DNA of 64,000 nt from Mimachlamys varia (GCA_947623455.1 OX392534.1:34539426-34603425), one strand, 5' to 3'; counted from the stretch's first letter, positions 26,931 through 39,547 are shown. Notes: generated from the sequence alone by a model not told the origin. Numbers and translations: made by a program.

Positions 26931-27640
26931 AAAATGTAGGACAAGAAACCAAATAAACCGAAGTTCGCATACAGCAAAAAGTAGGACAAAACAAAAGACA
27001 CTTTGCATACAAACGACAATTTTGATATTCCAGGCTCAGCAATAAGACAGAATTTAAAGGAATTCACGCTCAGCTAATTATCAATATTGCTATTTCGGGA
27101 ACGTTCAAGGCCCGTTAAAAGGTTTGTTGTCTGCTTCGAGACGGTGTTTGGTTAAGATATTGCCCAATCATCGACAATAGTACAACGATTATCTAGCTGT
27201 CATGTTTTCGGCAGCCATTGTCGGTGACGTCATAATGGGGGTTGTACGATCTGATACTGCCGTTAACGAGGCTGTGGCTTCAACAGATGTAATCAGCGCC
27301 CTCTGCCAGGAAAAATGGGCTAGTGACACGTCTGCTGACTGGAGATATAGGCCTAACGAGAATAGGGATATATACATACAAACAAGTACTTGTCACAAAA
27401 TAATGATTGAGCTGTTTTGGCTTTGTGCTAACTTTCTCTGCGAGATAAACGATTCTGATTGAAATGATATGGACACCTTTTCTAGTCTGTGGTATTATAT
27501 TAGACAAGTGATAACAGCATTTACGATGTCAAACTATTTTTTATATTGCAATCAATGTATAGTATATAAGACCACACGCGAGGTAACATCCAGGCCAATA
27601 TATGTGATTAATGTGAGTTGAACCAAAAAAAAAAAAAAAA

Positions 27641-27960
27641 CAGAGAATACCAAAGCAACAACAAACCCATAATCAGAACTCAAAATCGATTAAACTAATG
27701 GCAAAATAGGAACAAAGGAAAGATTTACATGGAGACTCTCGTAAACGCACATGAGAATAGGACCAGGTGTCCCGGAAGAGTAAGCGTCTTCTGCTTCATC
27801 GACGACACCCGCCATGCAAATCTTGGTCACATGTAAGTAAGCACCAATCCTCAAAATGGGAACCGAGTCATCATTGTCATCACAACAAGTAAGCACATTA
27901 ATAAGCAAACTCAAAAATGTCCATCTTCATATCACACAAAGATACCGCATATTTCTCGTT
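27641..27960 (-). mobile_element. Retroelement 3' tail (family A), nearly full-length tail
   Basis: Preceded by a 16-A run. On + it contains, in order, CAGAGAATACC, CATAATCAGAACTCAAAATC, GATTTACATGGAGACTCTCG, GACCAGGTGTCCCGGAAGAG, TAAGCGTCTTCTGCTTCATC, GACGACACCCGCCATGCAAA, ACAACAAGTAAGCACATTAA and TCCATCTTCATATCACACAA. It is among the best-preserved tails in the window. Sense minus. Confidence 0.9.
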
Positions 27961-28384
27961 GAAATCAAGATAAGTTTGTTTCACAATTGTTGTAAAATAT
28001 ATGGAGTTCATGATTTCAATGTATTCTGTTTTGAACTTGACATGGACATGCAGCAATGATTTCTAAAAATGCCATGATAATGACTAACGTTAATTTTAAG
28101 TTGTAAGGCTAGTTCATCCAAAGTAGAATCTACAGTGAAACATCCATGTATATGTACATGTATATGTAAACAAACAAATGACAAAACATCGATAGGACTG
28201 AAAAACTAGACTAATGACCTATGCATAAAGTTCATACAAGCATTACTGTACTGTACGTTACAGCATTAACACCTATTGCCATTAATATAATATTTAACAA
28301 TGGTAGTTACTACTCCTTACCTGACGATCATCGTTAACGGAATCGAACGGCTGGTTCATCCGTTGTCATTATAATATGACTGAA

Positions 28385-28615
28385 ATGGGTGTTTTGCATG
28401 GGGCCTTCGGCAATATACTTCAACGTGATAGCACTTTAAAGCGGTGAAAGAGCCGGACTAACTGAAGAAGACGTACACGAACATATCACCGCCTCCCAAA
28501 TACACAAGCAGTCAGAACACGCATTCACAACATCGCATACACCGGGGGGCTGTCCTTAAATGATCATGGCTTTTACATTGTAACTGGACGTAAAAACAAT
28601 CAAATCAAACCATTA
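28385..28615 (+). mobile_element. SINE-like or LINE-tail dispersed element
   Basis: Contains GGGGCCTTCGGCAATATACT, AACACGCATTCACAACATCG, GGGGGGCTGTCCTTAAATGA and TGGACGTAAAAACAATCAAA, ending in an ATCAAA-type tail. I associate this order, ending CCGTCCTTAAATGACC and GGACGTTAAAC, with SINE ends common in mollusc genomes. That is recollection, not a search. No clear pol III boxes are visible, so the head may be missing. Confidence 0.5.
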
Positions 28616-29633
28616 TTGTAACCAATTTATACGAATTTATTTTTGTTCCAAAATGCCAAATCTGTTTAAATCGGGAGAAGATGAGTGGAGAGTGAGAGTC
28701 CGAGTAGAAGAAACCAGCCTTGAACGACCGGCTATAATTAGTCTCCTTGTTCGTCGTTAGGGAACATCCTTAGACTGATTCTGGTCTTGAAAGGCTTCTT
28801 CATGAATATTAATGCTGATAAATTTGACTATGGTGGTCTTCTTACTCTTTCCACATATTGATCACAATAGGAGAACCGAATCGTAAAACTTGATCTTCAG
28901 AATACAGCTATTTTATCCGTAAAATATGTTTTTGAAATGGAGAAATGAATATTGAGGAAAACATTATCGGTAGTATTATGTACGGCGCGGTTATAAAGGA
29001 ATTACTTGCGGGTCACAGTTTGTATGTCTCCGAGTTACATAATACTCTGTAATACACAATTTAAAAATAATCTAGAATGTCGAGCAATCAAATCCTGTAG
29101 AATTCGACTGGTTCACGAAAATCTTTTATGTTATGAATTGTAAAGAATAGTTCCCTGGAGTGAACGACATTTAATGCAGGAATTTAAATGCAGCGGATGC
29201 TGATGTTAACATTGTTATGAGACATATAATGCAACATCTGGTGAAAAAAATGTTTGCTTTTACGAAGCTAAAGTTATTTACTTATTTCGCATCGTACTAT
29301 TGCCTTTGCCTTTTTGCTGGGGAAAAGGAAAACCTTTCTTGATCTACCTCGACAGAAGACATCTCATACGCGTTCATATTTGAAGACATCAATATTGCGT
29401 CCCCGTTTTTTTATTCAATTTCATTCGAGTAACGTCAAAATTCCGTAGCATTTGCCATTAATGAAAGTTCAATGCGATAGGTTTATGATCGCAGTTTTTT
29501 TTGTACGATAGAAAAATATTGAGGAAAAATATTTCTTACCTGTATAATGTAGACAGAAAAATCTCAACACTCGGGATAATATTTATAAAGTTTTGTGATT
29601 GGCAAAACCTCTTTCTAAAATCCAAAGAATAAA

Positions 29634-29788
29634 ACAGAGAATATGAGGCGTCAGCCAAACCCATAATCCGAACTCAAAATCGATTAAACTAGGGACAAAA
29701 TATGAACAAAGGGCAGAATTATACAGAGAATCTTGAAAAAGTGTAAAAGAATAAGACCATACGTTTCGGAAGAGAAAGCGTCTACTGT
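29634..29788 (-). mobile_element. Retroelement 3' tail fragment (family A)
   Basis: On + reads ACAGAGAATATGAGGCGTCA, CCCATAATCCGAACTCAAAA, TCGATTAAACTAGGGACAAA and ends near GGAAGAGAAAGCGTCTACTG. Sense minus. Confidence 0.85.
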
Positions 29789-30689
29789 TTCTTTATCATT
29801 AAATCCTTATGCCATAATCTACTCTGGCATACTATATTTTGTTTACAAGTTTAGGAATTTTACCTTTTGGCCCCTAGTATCACTGAAGTGTCATAGGAGG
29901 ACGAAACAGCCGTATGATGCAGTTCAATTCATTTTTTCGGCATACTGTATCTATTACTAAATTTAAGAGATGCAGCATATGTGTGTGTTACGTCATCTTT
30001 AATCAATATTTTCCTATCCGTTTAATACAGTAATCTTTTAAGAAAATTTTAAAGAACTTTTTTTTGTTTCTGTAAAATAAAATAAGTAGTTATGCCTATT
30101 TCATTATTCCGATAAATATTCCTTGGTTATTATAGTTCTTTTCACGTTCGATATCAATTCACATGACTTCTAACACTGTATCGAAGCTGTTAGTGTTTCT
30201 TAATGTGTTACAAAATGATCACTATAACGATACAACGTGATGCTTTATTTGGATCACCAAACATGCTCTGTGGTTCTTGCTTTACCAACTGTTTGGAACT
30301 TACATTGTAACATGAAACACAATGAACCGTTCGTGATGCTCCTAGAATACCAATCTATCTTCAGAAACAGAGCTTTACCTTCTACGTATCGACCGCCTAT
30401 CTCCCCTAAACAGAACGTTACAAATTAGTGCTAACGAGAGTCGGATAGCGACCCTACCAAGACGCTCCTACTGTCGGCAACTCTTCCAGGACGCCCCTAC
30501 CTTTGGCGAACTTTCTAGGACATCCTTATTGTCAATGATCCTTCAAAGACAATTTAATGACGACGATCCTACTAGGGCATTATTAGCAATAATAATCTAT
30601 TTCGAAAAACATACTGACAGCGACCCTACTCTTACTATATGTGACTCCATAATGTACGTCAATAGGGTGGCATTTTGTCCTATTGGCGA

Positions 30690-31190
30690 CACCAGGAAAA
30701 ACCTTATGGTAGGCGAATATATATCAGAGCATCCCTAACTTTAGATATCTTCCCTAACATGATAGGGAAATATGCCCTAACATACCCTTATATTCCCTTA
30801 CATGATAGGCGAATATACCAGAGCACCCCTAACTTGGGATAGCTTCCCTAACATGATAGGCGAATATACCCTAACATACCCTTATATTCCCTTACATGAT
30901 AGGCGAATATACCAGAGCACCCCTAACTTAGGATAGCTTCCCTAACATGATAGACGAATATACCCTAACATACCCTTATATTCTCTTGCATGATAGGCGA
31001 ATATACCAGAGCACCCCTAACTTGGGATAGCTTCCCTAACATGATAGGTGAATATACCCTAACATACCCTTATATTCCCTTACATGATAGGCGAATATAC
31101 CAGAGCACCCCTAACTTAGGATAGCTTCCCTTACATGATAGGTGAATATACCAGAGCACCCCTAACATAGGATAGCTTCCCTAACAGGAC
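30690..31190. repeat. 94-bp tandem repeat, ~4.5 copies
   Basis: GGCGAATATACCAGAGCACC recurs at 94-bp spacing (GAATATACC at 30811, 30905, 30999, 31093), with a shortened last unit at 31144. Each unit is itself a doubled ~47-bp motif (CGAATATACC, then CAGAGCACCCCTAAC or CTAACATACCCTTATATTCC, then CATGATAGG). CCCTAAC recurs in every unit. Confidence 0.9.
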
Positions 31191-31304
31191 ACCCGTACTG
31201 TCATCAACTATCTGAACAAAAATCTTTATGTAAGCTTACCAACCTGGAAAATTCTTGCGTGTTCAATAAGCGGCCCAATCAGAAATAAAATCGTTACATG
31301 TATT

Positions 31305-31560
31305 ATAGGCGACCCTACTTGGACGCCTTCACTGTTAACGACCCTACTAAGACGCCCTCACTGTTGGCGACCCTACTAAGACACCCTCACTGTTAATGAC
31401 CCTACTAGGACGCCCTCACTGTTTACGACCCTACTAAGACACCCTCACTGTTAACGACCCTACTAAGACACCCTTACTGTTAACGACCCTACTAAGACAC
31501 CCTCACTGTTAACGACCCTACTAAGACGCCCTCGCTGTTGGCGACCCTAAAAGGAAAACC
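31305..31560. repeat. 29-bp tandem repeat, ~9 copies
   Basis: Unit GTTAACGACCCTACTAAGAC followed by ACCCTCACT, period 29 bp (31334, 31363 and onward). Variants include GTTGGCGACC and TAGGACGCC. Related single words (GGCGACCC, GACGCTCC, GACGCCCC) begin before this array, from about 30445. Confidence 0.92.
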
Positions 31561-31624
31561 CTTACATGTCCTTTTGGCGACACCAGGGAAATTCTTATCA
31601 TAGGCGACTGTACCAGGACTTCCT

Positions 31625-31830
31625 TTCTTAGAAAACCGGAACATCCTAATTGTAGCTACCCTAACAGGACATTCCTTAATTAGTCAACCGGAACATCCTT
31701 ATTGTAGCTACCCTAACAGGACATCCCTTATTTAATCAACCTGAACATCCTTATTGTAGCTACCCTAACATGATATTCCTTAATTAGTCAACCGGAACAT
31801 TATAATTGTAGCTACCCTAACAGGACACCC
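31625..31830. repeat. 52-bp tandem repeat, ~4 copies
   Basis: Unit CCGGAACATCCTTATTGTAG, CTACCCTAACAGGACATTCC, TTAATTAGTCAA. It follows directly on the 29-bp array and shares the words CCCTAAC, ACATCCTTATTGT and GACAC with its neighbours, so the whole 30445-31870 block looks like one nested minisatellite complex. Confidence 0.88.
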
Positions 31831-32440
31831 CTTTACGGTTAACAACCTTACCAGAAAAACCCTACTAGCGTCGTAGTGACCCTTCCATCGGGTTCATTAC
31901 TTTATCGACAACCCCGCCAGGAAAACTCTTGATGTCGGAGAGCTCAGTTATTTAACCCAGGCCTATTTAGTGGTTTACAGCCATAGACATACTCTTGATT
32001 TTTTACTTAACATATAACACGATGGACACGATGGTACTAATATTACAACTCTGGTGATCAAAGAAACGGTTATGAAAAAAGAATATAATTAAGTAATTTA
32101 CACTCTGAATAGTGTCTGCAAATAAACACATAGGGTCAATGACAGTTCGTGTCAATAATTGCTAGAAACATCAGACGCTGATCAAAGTAGGTTTCCATGT
32201 TTGAAATGAACACACGTTTGTGGTGATTGTCCACAGAGGGTCATTACAGGATACACGACCATACAGTATCTACAGGTGCTTATGATTATTACTGGACAAT
32301 TCTCACCTTTCGTGTTTGATATCACCTGAGCAATGTTCTTTTAGCGGATCTGTGAGTGTTGCATTCAACTGTCGCGTGTATAAGCGCATTTGTGATCGTT
32401 CGAGTTAATTGCATATTTTGCAATAAAACCGAAATATATT

Positions 32441-32647
32441 CGTACAATGTAACGATAACAATGAATTAATGAGAATATGACACATTTCCATTGCGGATTT
32501 TCTGTGGATAAAACGTTAGTAGGCGTCACGACACGATTCTGGCATATAGAGGATATCTAACATGCGTACCCCATTTTTAGTCACAGGAAATCCGCGATGA
32601 AAATTTGTCATATCCTCATAAATTCATTGTTAATCGAAACAGATACG
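32441..32647. mobile_element. Fold-back / MITE-like element with ~67-bp imperfect terminal inverted repeats
   Basis: The left arm (about 32441-32507) has AACAATGAATTAATGAG, ATATGACACATTTCCAT and GCGGATTTTCTGTG. The right arm (32581-32647), read in reverse, has AACAATGAATTTATGAG, ATATGACAAATTTTCAT and GCGGATTTCCTGTG. The ~73-bp centre is unpaired. There is no ORF. Autonomous partner and target duplication were not identified. Confidence 0.75.
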
Positions 32648-32999
32648 CACAATTATGAATTGGTGCATTCACAAGACTTGCTGTAGAAAGTCATATACAG
32701 AGACTGTAATTAGGGCAATGGTAGTCAAATAGAATGATTTCAGCGCAAAAATCGCTGGGTTAAGATTAATGTTTAATTATGTACATTTGCGATCTTGCTT
32801 TCACCAGTCGTATTAACAGCTTCTCCTGAAAGTTTTTATCATGCATTGGCATTAAAACTGTATCAACAGTAATATGTTCCTATTTTTTGAAAGAAAGCTA
32901 TCAATTCATTATTTAGTCTTGCTCTTTAACTTTCAACTTTATTATTCTTTTACTTTACATAAATACAATTTTTAGTTAACCATTGAACTGCTTTAAAAT

Positions 33000-33093
33000 G
33001 GCAGTTATGGGCTGATAAAGCCAACTGGACAATGGCTAGCGCATCATGTTAAATTTGGTTTTGTCCAGTTGGCATTATCAGCCCATAATTGCC
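33000..33093. other. Strong hairpin, 33-bp arms, 28-nt loop
   Basis: Left arm 33000-33032 and right arm 33061-33093 are inverted copies with two mismatches, one of which is a G-T wobble on the + transcript. The arm contains GGGCTGATAA and GCCAACTGGACAA. Total size ~94 nt. It lies in an mGluR intron. It could be a miRNA-like precursor, a minimal fold-back element or a chance remnant; nothing in the sequence decides this. Confidence 0.85.
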
Positions 33094-34371
33094 AACTGAA
33101 TACGGTACAATGCTTATATTTATCACTTGCGATAAAAAAAATCACTATATAGCCTAATTAACGGAATTCAAGTGTCCCCGTCATTCTCGGCTGTGAGCCT
33201 GTTAACAGCTCTACTATGTTGGTCCGCGTAAAAAGTAGTGCGTTTGATTCAAGAAAACCAGATAAGAATAATCAATGTAATACAAATATTTGATGTCAAT
33301 TTAACTATTATCATTTTTTAGCAACTGCTGTTGGGTAACATTATTAATGCGCCGGTTGGCAGTTTATGAGATGGTAATGCTCAACTACTGTTGGTAAGGT
33401 TATATAGTGACAATGTCATAGAGTGGTAAATATAGAGATGTATATGTAACACCTACACTTCTAAACCGCATCGTTGTCTTCCGTATTTGCATTATATGTG
33501 CAGATTAGGAGGAATGCATGGACTGCATTTTGTAACAAGTAAACAATTAGTCTATCGATTGAGCTGCCTGTTGGTATATACACTCTATAAACTGCGGTCC
33601 AGGGATTAGACTAGATAGTGATATAATCGATGTATCGGCTTATACATGTACAACCTATGCGTCATGCATGTCTGGCAGATTAATAGTGTCCATGGACGGG
33701 TAAGACCTTTTTGAAATGTCATGACAATCTCATATATTCAATAAAGTGTTAATGCCAACAGCATATTGTTGGCATGGAGGCGGATGCTTATTCACGAACG
33801 TCAATCTAAACGTATGCTAATTGTCACATTTATTGTGTCCATCATGATCTGACTGTTCCCATTAAGGCCTATAGCTTTCATCAGCATTTGAACCAAAGTC
33901 TGCGGGAAAGTGCACGATCGACTTTGGGTATAGCTAAAAACTAATTTCAGAACAGAACCCAAATATAGTATAGTTGTGATGTGTTTATATTCTTTCAACT
34001 TAAATCCTATGTTATTTGTGTACACTCCCTGTATGTGAAATACAAATTTAGAAAAAGGAAAGAAGTTCAAGATATTATAAGTTAAATGATGTTATTTTTA
34101 TTTTCGTATTGAAAACAGAACTGTTGTGTTAACTGCAGCAAATCGGAAGACGTTAATTGCGATCTAAGCAACATTATCATGACGTCGTGCCTCAGCTGCT
34201 GAAGACTGGATCAACTCCAAATACCTAGCGATTTGATGTCTGTTGATGCACCAGTTCGTACCTTTGGTCATAATATGTATAATATTGGAACACTAGGTTG
34301 ATGTCGCGTCAGTCATTTGACTCATCACCGGCTACATGAGCTTTCTTTCTTGTTGTATTTATGTGACGTCA

Positions 34372-34868
34372 TAAATAATAATAATGTACAACATTTGATA
34401 AAGCGCCCTTTTTAGCTAACATAAGTCACTTTAAAGCGATTTACAGTACATAGATATACAATTCGTATACAATCAATACAATTAACACATACAATTCTAT
34501 CATACACAATTCTGAGGAGTTCGCATGAGCTGCCTTATCAAGCGCTAACTACTTGTCTTATACCACCTGGCTAATATCTCCCTATATGTGTGTATGTATG
34601 TGTGTGTGCTGGAGATGAATTGTGTTCTGTTTGTAGTAGGACCGTGTTTCCAACGGCATCTTTTAGAGTGCTACCGCACTTGAATGCTACAGCATAGATA
34701 CATGTACTGCAACACCCACCCTAGACCATTTAATACTCCACTAAGGTTGTTGGAGTCGTGTGGGCAGGAGAAAAAATTGCATTTTTCTGAATGTTCCAAG
34801 CTCGGGGATCGAACTCCGGTCGCCTGCATTGAAAAGGCCAGAGTGGTAACCACTCGACCAATTCGCCT
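34372..34868 (-). mobile_element. tRNA-derived SINE (SINE-C), ~500 bp, minus strand
   Basis: On the minus strand the head reads GGCGAATTGGTCGAGTGGTT (A-box region), ACCACTCTGGCC, then GGAGTTCGATCCCCGAGCTT (B box). The element ends with GGGCGCTTTATCAAATGTTG and a TACATTATTATTATT tail at 34372-34384. Some terminal parts differ from SINE-B, so it is a separate family with the same kind of (ATT)n end. Short ORFs across it are by-products. Confidence 0.75.
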
Positions 34869-37800
34869 ATCGGCATCATATTCCAGGTTATGAACGTCAC
34901 ATCACGTTTCACCACAACAATGTCCGACCTCATGTGTCTTTCACAGTGACGGACAAATACTGGCCTTGATGCCCAGGCTGGCTGTTCCACCTGCTCTATG
35001 TCTAAGGTCTGGGAGTTATTGGCTAATGATGTCGTCGCAGTTGGGTCCAGTCTATATCCAGCAATTGTATGGCACGTTTCAGATATGTTTAATAGTCTGG
35101 TTTCACTAATATGGCGCCAAGAAGAAGCATGTTAACGCCAATAGTTGGACATTCTCGACTGTGTTTATAGGTTTTTGACTCTCATTTCATTTACATACTT
35201 TGTGCTGTGTCATTTTTTTTCATTTCTTGTGTGTAAATATTCATTAACATGACAGTATGCTATAGTTCACATATAATAGCGGTATTGATGATGTACATTT
35301 TAAAGCACACAAACTTCCTCCTTGTGTGTTTACGTGATAACCCTATTTTATTGTGATATATGTAGCGGTATATCGTGATTATGCTGTCGCAAATTGAGTT
35401 CCGTTGAGCCAGTAAAACAACAGATATTCACGACAGCGTTATCACAATATACTGACACAGGGATGGAAATTCTTAGTAATTTGCTCTAATTCATATTAAA
35501 AAAAACACTTCATACACAAAACTAAATATCTTTGTATTTTCTGCAACCAGCATCACTCTAGCTGATATGGATTCGGCACATATGAAATAAATCGAGTTCA
35601 TGGTATTTGGTTGACGTCACTGACAGTTGCCTTCATGCCTGTGTCTTGTTCACTCAGGATTCTTAAAATGACACCATACTTACCCGACAAAACACTTCAA
35701 TGCCGAATCTAAATACGTCCTTCTTCTGTATCAATATATTACCAAATCTGTTTGTTTTGGTGAATGGAATGGTGGCAGTGAAAGGAAGTTTTATTGTACC
35801 TCTTATTCAGCATGTTTCACATGTCTGTTTTCTGCAGCATGACGCGTTTCTCTCAAATCACTACTTCAAGGGGGTGAAAGTGTATTCTAAAAAAGAAAAT
35901 AGTCATGGGAAAGAAACAAACGAGTCGATTGTACCAGTCGTAAACCGAGAGGATTTGATGATAAAACACGTGGAACATGCTATTTGTAGAAATCGATAAG
36001 AATAGGGCAAATACACTAGAGCAGTGCTGCCCAATGGTGTCCACTATAAGCATTTAAGAATTAGAAACTAACAGAACACGGGACAATCTAAAAAAAAATA
36101 CTACCAATTATATAATGAAGCTACGATCTTCTGAAATGTCAAATGCCCTGCTTATTTGTTTAATCATAGACGAATGAGGAAAATGGGCAATTACTCCTTC
36201 CAGCTGTCAATTTCACGTCTATCATTAAGATATTGCAGACGACGAATCTGATTATGGAAATGATGGGACGCTACTCGGTAACTTCCGTCTGTCTGCCGTA
36301 GACCATATTGTTACGTACTTGCATAATTATAGAAGTTGTATGGAAATAATGTACCAGAGGGAAAAGGACGCTGTCGTCTTCAAATATGCATGGTTAGCAT
36401 ATTGACGTTGTATTGAAGGATTAAACGTGTTTAGTGTATCCATTCATCATACACATCGACTAAGTCATATCCCTATTTTGTTTATCTTTATCAATTTACT
36501 AAAAAGAAAATACTCTCAACAGGAACTTGCGTTTTAAGTTGGTTTTACATATATTTTCACAAATAAATACCAGTGATGATCGCACGCATTATGGTGTCGT
36601 TTGGTTGTAACCGTATTTTGATACAGAGCAAAATAAAGTCAAGATTAGATTATACAAATTAGTAAATTAGTTTTCTTTGATCGTTTTCACTGAATTATTT
36701 ATGCAATTAAACATATTGCAATGTCACACTAGGTCGAGACTCAGGTTAAGATTAGTCGTTATTTCTCCACTGTTTATGTGTATTGATGTAGATAATCTTG
36801 CCTTACTTGTCCTGACTTTGTAGAACGTGCCTTTTCATGCTGTTATGCCTTGATAGATCCATATTTGTTTTGTTTACTTTCCGTCTCAATGGGTATCCTT
36901 GAGTGATATATTTGCAGGCCTATTAATCACTACCCCGTGGCAATTTAACAGAAGAACTTGATTGATTGTAGTTATGTATTATGGCTACCTTAATTTGAAC
37001 CTTGCTTTCTGCATGTAATTTGCTTAGATGTTCGTTGATTGCCATTCAAGGCCAAGACAGAACCAAGATGTACATGTACAATGTACGCTTTGATAGAGTC
37101 ATATCCGGTCAAACTAAGTCCCCTTATTGCATGCTATAGTCACTTGTGAGTACTACGACATGATTGTATTGTATAATATGAACTTATTTTGTTATACTGA
37201 AAAGTGTTATTTGCACATTTTGCCACAATCAACGAAAAGCATATCAAATAACATGTCAAAAAAGTCCATTGTTGGCCATGATCCATTCCGACAATTTGTC
37301 AAGTTATGTCTGTAAAATTTGCCTGCAGTAGCAATAATATGCTTGTATACTACAAAGAGACCCTTTAACTTATATCCCATCTTCATGGTCTGGTATAGCG
37401 TTTACGAGTGACCATCTCGTGCTCTAACAGCATAATTCTATTTCTCTTCTTCAACCATCCCCAATACTCGCTGACTATATTCCAGTTGAACAGTTTAACC
37501 GAAGGAAATTTCTTATCTTAGAATATCTATCAGCATTAAGGTTTTACCTTGTTATTTTTGCGATGCTTTCCAGAGGAGATTGTTCAGTAAAATACATTCC
37601 TTAAGGAACGATCGTGATACAAGGGCCTGGTATAGCCTTCCTCTTGGATAATTCATGTACACGTCTTGACAAAGCATTGGTATCGTAATAAAAATTACAT
37701 ATTTTGTTTTAACATATCCTAATAATACGTCAATGTAAATAACATATTCCTGCTTTACTAGAGGGTTCTTATAAGATAGATAAACATTCATTATGTTAAG

Positions 37801-38184
37801 TTTTACTGGTAACGTTTTAATATTTGCAACAGTTCGAGAGCTAGATACATTAACCATATGTGTATATACGGTAGCAGCGTCTTATGATGTGACTTAAGAT
37901 ATTCAGGAGAAGCCAACAGTATAGCGATTGGTCTGAAGCAACGAGATGGTCTCAATGTTTTAACTTATCCAGTGTTGATTACTCATCAGTGTCACATAGA
38001 CGAACGACATTTTGAAAACCGTTTAGTTTTTCTAACATTTTGAGCCTAAGGTGGTTGTCTGTTAACAGATCCCTCTATAGACGGCTGCTTCGTCCGATAA
38101 TGAGACTTTAGGGTATTCCTTGAAACCAGATATTCCTTCGCCGAAGACAATTTACTTATTCAATGTGATATTCTGTCTTTGTAG

Positions 38185-38472
38185 ATATTTGTATTGCCCA
38201 GCGACTGTCTATTTCTCGTGACTCTACAGACGACGATTTCGACAACACAGTGATGAAGTTAATTGGAAACGACCGTGCAAAAGCCGTAGTAATGTTCGTC
38301 AACGAGGACAATTCCAAGCGCCTCCTCCAGGCGTTAATGCGCTCAAACCGATCCGATACTCTATGGTTCCTAGCTAGTGACAGTTGGGGCGCCAAGGTAC
38401 ATCCGGTGTTTGGACAGGAAGTGGCCGCTGTGGATGCCGTTACCATTCTCCCTAAGCGACATGTTATAGAAG
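38185..38472 (+). CDS. mGluR: Metabotropic glutamate receptor, ligand-binding domain exon 2 (in window)
   Basis: This encodes 96 residues of lobe 2, from ICIAQRLSIS through RAKAVVMFVNEDNSKRLL and LWFLASDSWGAK to TILPKRHVIEG. In mGluRs the Asp of SDSWG contacts the ligand amino group; it is present, as is the Lys three residues after the Trp (the mGluR4 K317 position). PKR..EG and the following FD.YF are group III-like. The acceptor is TTTGTAG at 38184/38185, in phase 1, completing an Asp codon. The donor is GAAG|GTTGAC at 38472/38473, again phase 1; GTTGAC is a weak donor because T replaces the usual A or G at the third intron base. Frame and homology on both sides make the junction firm. Confidence 0.95.
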
Positions 38473-39100
38473 GTTGACATGAAATATTCATTATACATTT
38501 ATAAACAAAAACTACAAACAAAAGCAAAAATACAACCAACCAAAAATGATGTTATGAATTCCTTTTGATGTAATGTTAGGACTTAGCATATTTAAATTCG
38601 AGATCAGCAACGATATCGATCGTTTGTATATTTAAACATCAAGTTGCTCGTACCAATTGCTAAATACGCAGATGGATAGATGTTGAAATATGCATTTTAC
38701 CAATCAGGAATATGTGTTAATATAACATAAAATATAGAAGAACAAGTCATTTTTTTTTTCATTTTAATAATATAGCCATGCTAGGAACGCCAATGCGAAG
38801 CTTTAGATTGAGGAATCGTTTTTGAACGTTATATTGATGACTGCTTTGCATTTTGTATGGTTTCCATAAAATTAATCATGTGAAAAAGAAAATGTTGTAC
38901 TCAGTGATTCAAATCAAAAGTATTTTTTACTACTGTAACAGGTCTTTAATGAAACCTTATCAATTAAACATACAACAAAACCCATCAATAATATCATACA
39001 TCCTCATCCCCAAACCCTCGATAATATGTTTCGAAGAATAAACAAGCTAAAATTAATTTTCTTTTATATATTTAATATACTTTTGCTGGGTTTTTTTTAG

Positions 39101-39229
39101 AATTCGACGACTATTTTCTAAACCTATCACCCAAACACAACACAAAGAACCCGTGGTTTGCAGAATACTGGGAAACTATTTTCAACTGCAGCATCAGTCG
39201 AAATGCAAAGACGAGGAAGCGGTGCTCAG
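39101..39229 (+). CDS. mGluR: Metabotropic glutamate receptor, ligand-binding domain exon 3
   Basis: Forty-three codons encoding FDDYFLNLSPKHNTKNPWFA, then EYWETIFNCSIS and a basic segment RNAKTRKRCS. The WFAEYWE..FNC motif is a strong mGluR signature near the hinge side of lobe 1. NCS is a potential N-glycosylation site. The basic segment sits where vertebrate receptors have a variable loop before a conserved Cys. Acceptor T-run plus TTAG at 39097-39100; donor TCAG|GTATGA at 39229/39230; both phase 1. It follows a 628-bp intron. Confidence 0.95.
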
Positions 39230-39493
39230 GTATGAACAAATGCATTTCCAAATTGAAATGATAATGAAGGTCATCATAGGGTCACTATAATATGGTGTCA
39301 TCAGCAAACCAGTATAATTTCATATGGCAGTATCGGGGCTTGCACATATTGAACTCCAAGCATTTAAATTTCCTGTTTTAACAGTGTGAGGTAATATTTA
39401 TTACCGAATCACTCTCTCTCAGTTTTGCGGGGTTTTAATTAATATCATATGCATGCTGCTTTAAACAAACGTTTCACACTAAGCTTTACATTT

Positions 39494-39547
39494 TTGGCCT
39501 GTATTCATAAAACCGCTTTCATGCTTAAACCAAGAACTGCTCTCAAG
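39494..39547. mobile_element. Solo end of the 41-kb MITE family
   Basis: CCTGTATTCATAAAACCGCT, TTCATGCTTAAACCAAGAA and CTGCTCTCAAG parallel the terminal repeat of the element at 41012-41273 (GACCCGTATTCATGAAATCG, GCTCATGCTCAAAC, TTCTGAGCTCAAG when read inward from its right end). No matching second end was found nearby. A poly-T run follows. Confidence 0.5.

Noticed and set aside
34730..34990. Minus-strand 86-residue ORF near 34.8 kb
   Set aside because: It spans the tRNA-like head of a SINE; the residues are a translation of pol III box sequence.
35340..35460. Inverted words GTGATTATGCTGTCG and CGACAGCGTTATCAC
   Set aside because: Only 15 bp with two mismatches and no further pairing; too weak to call an element.
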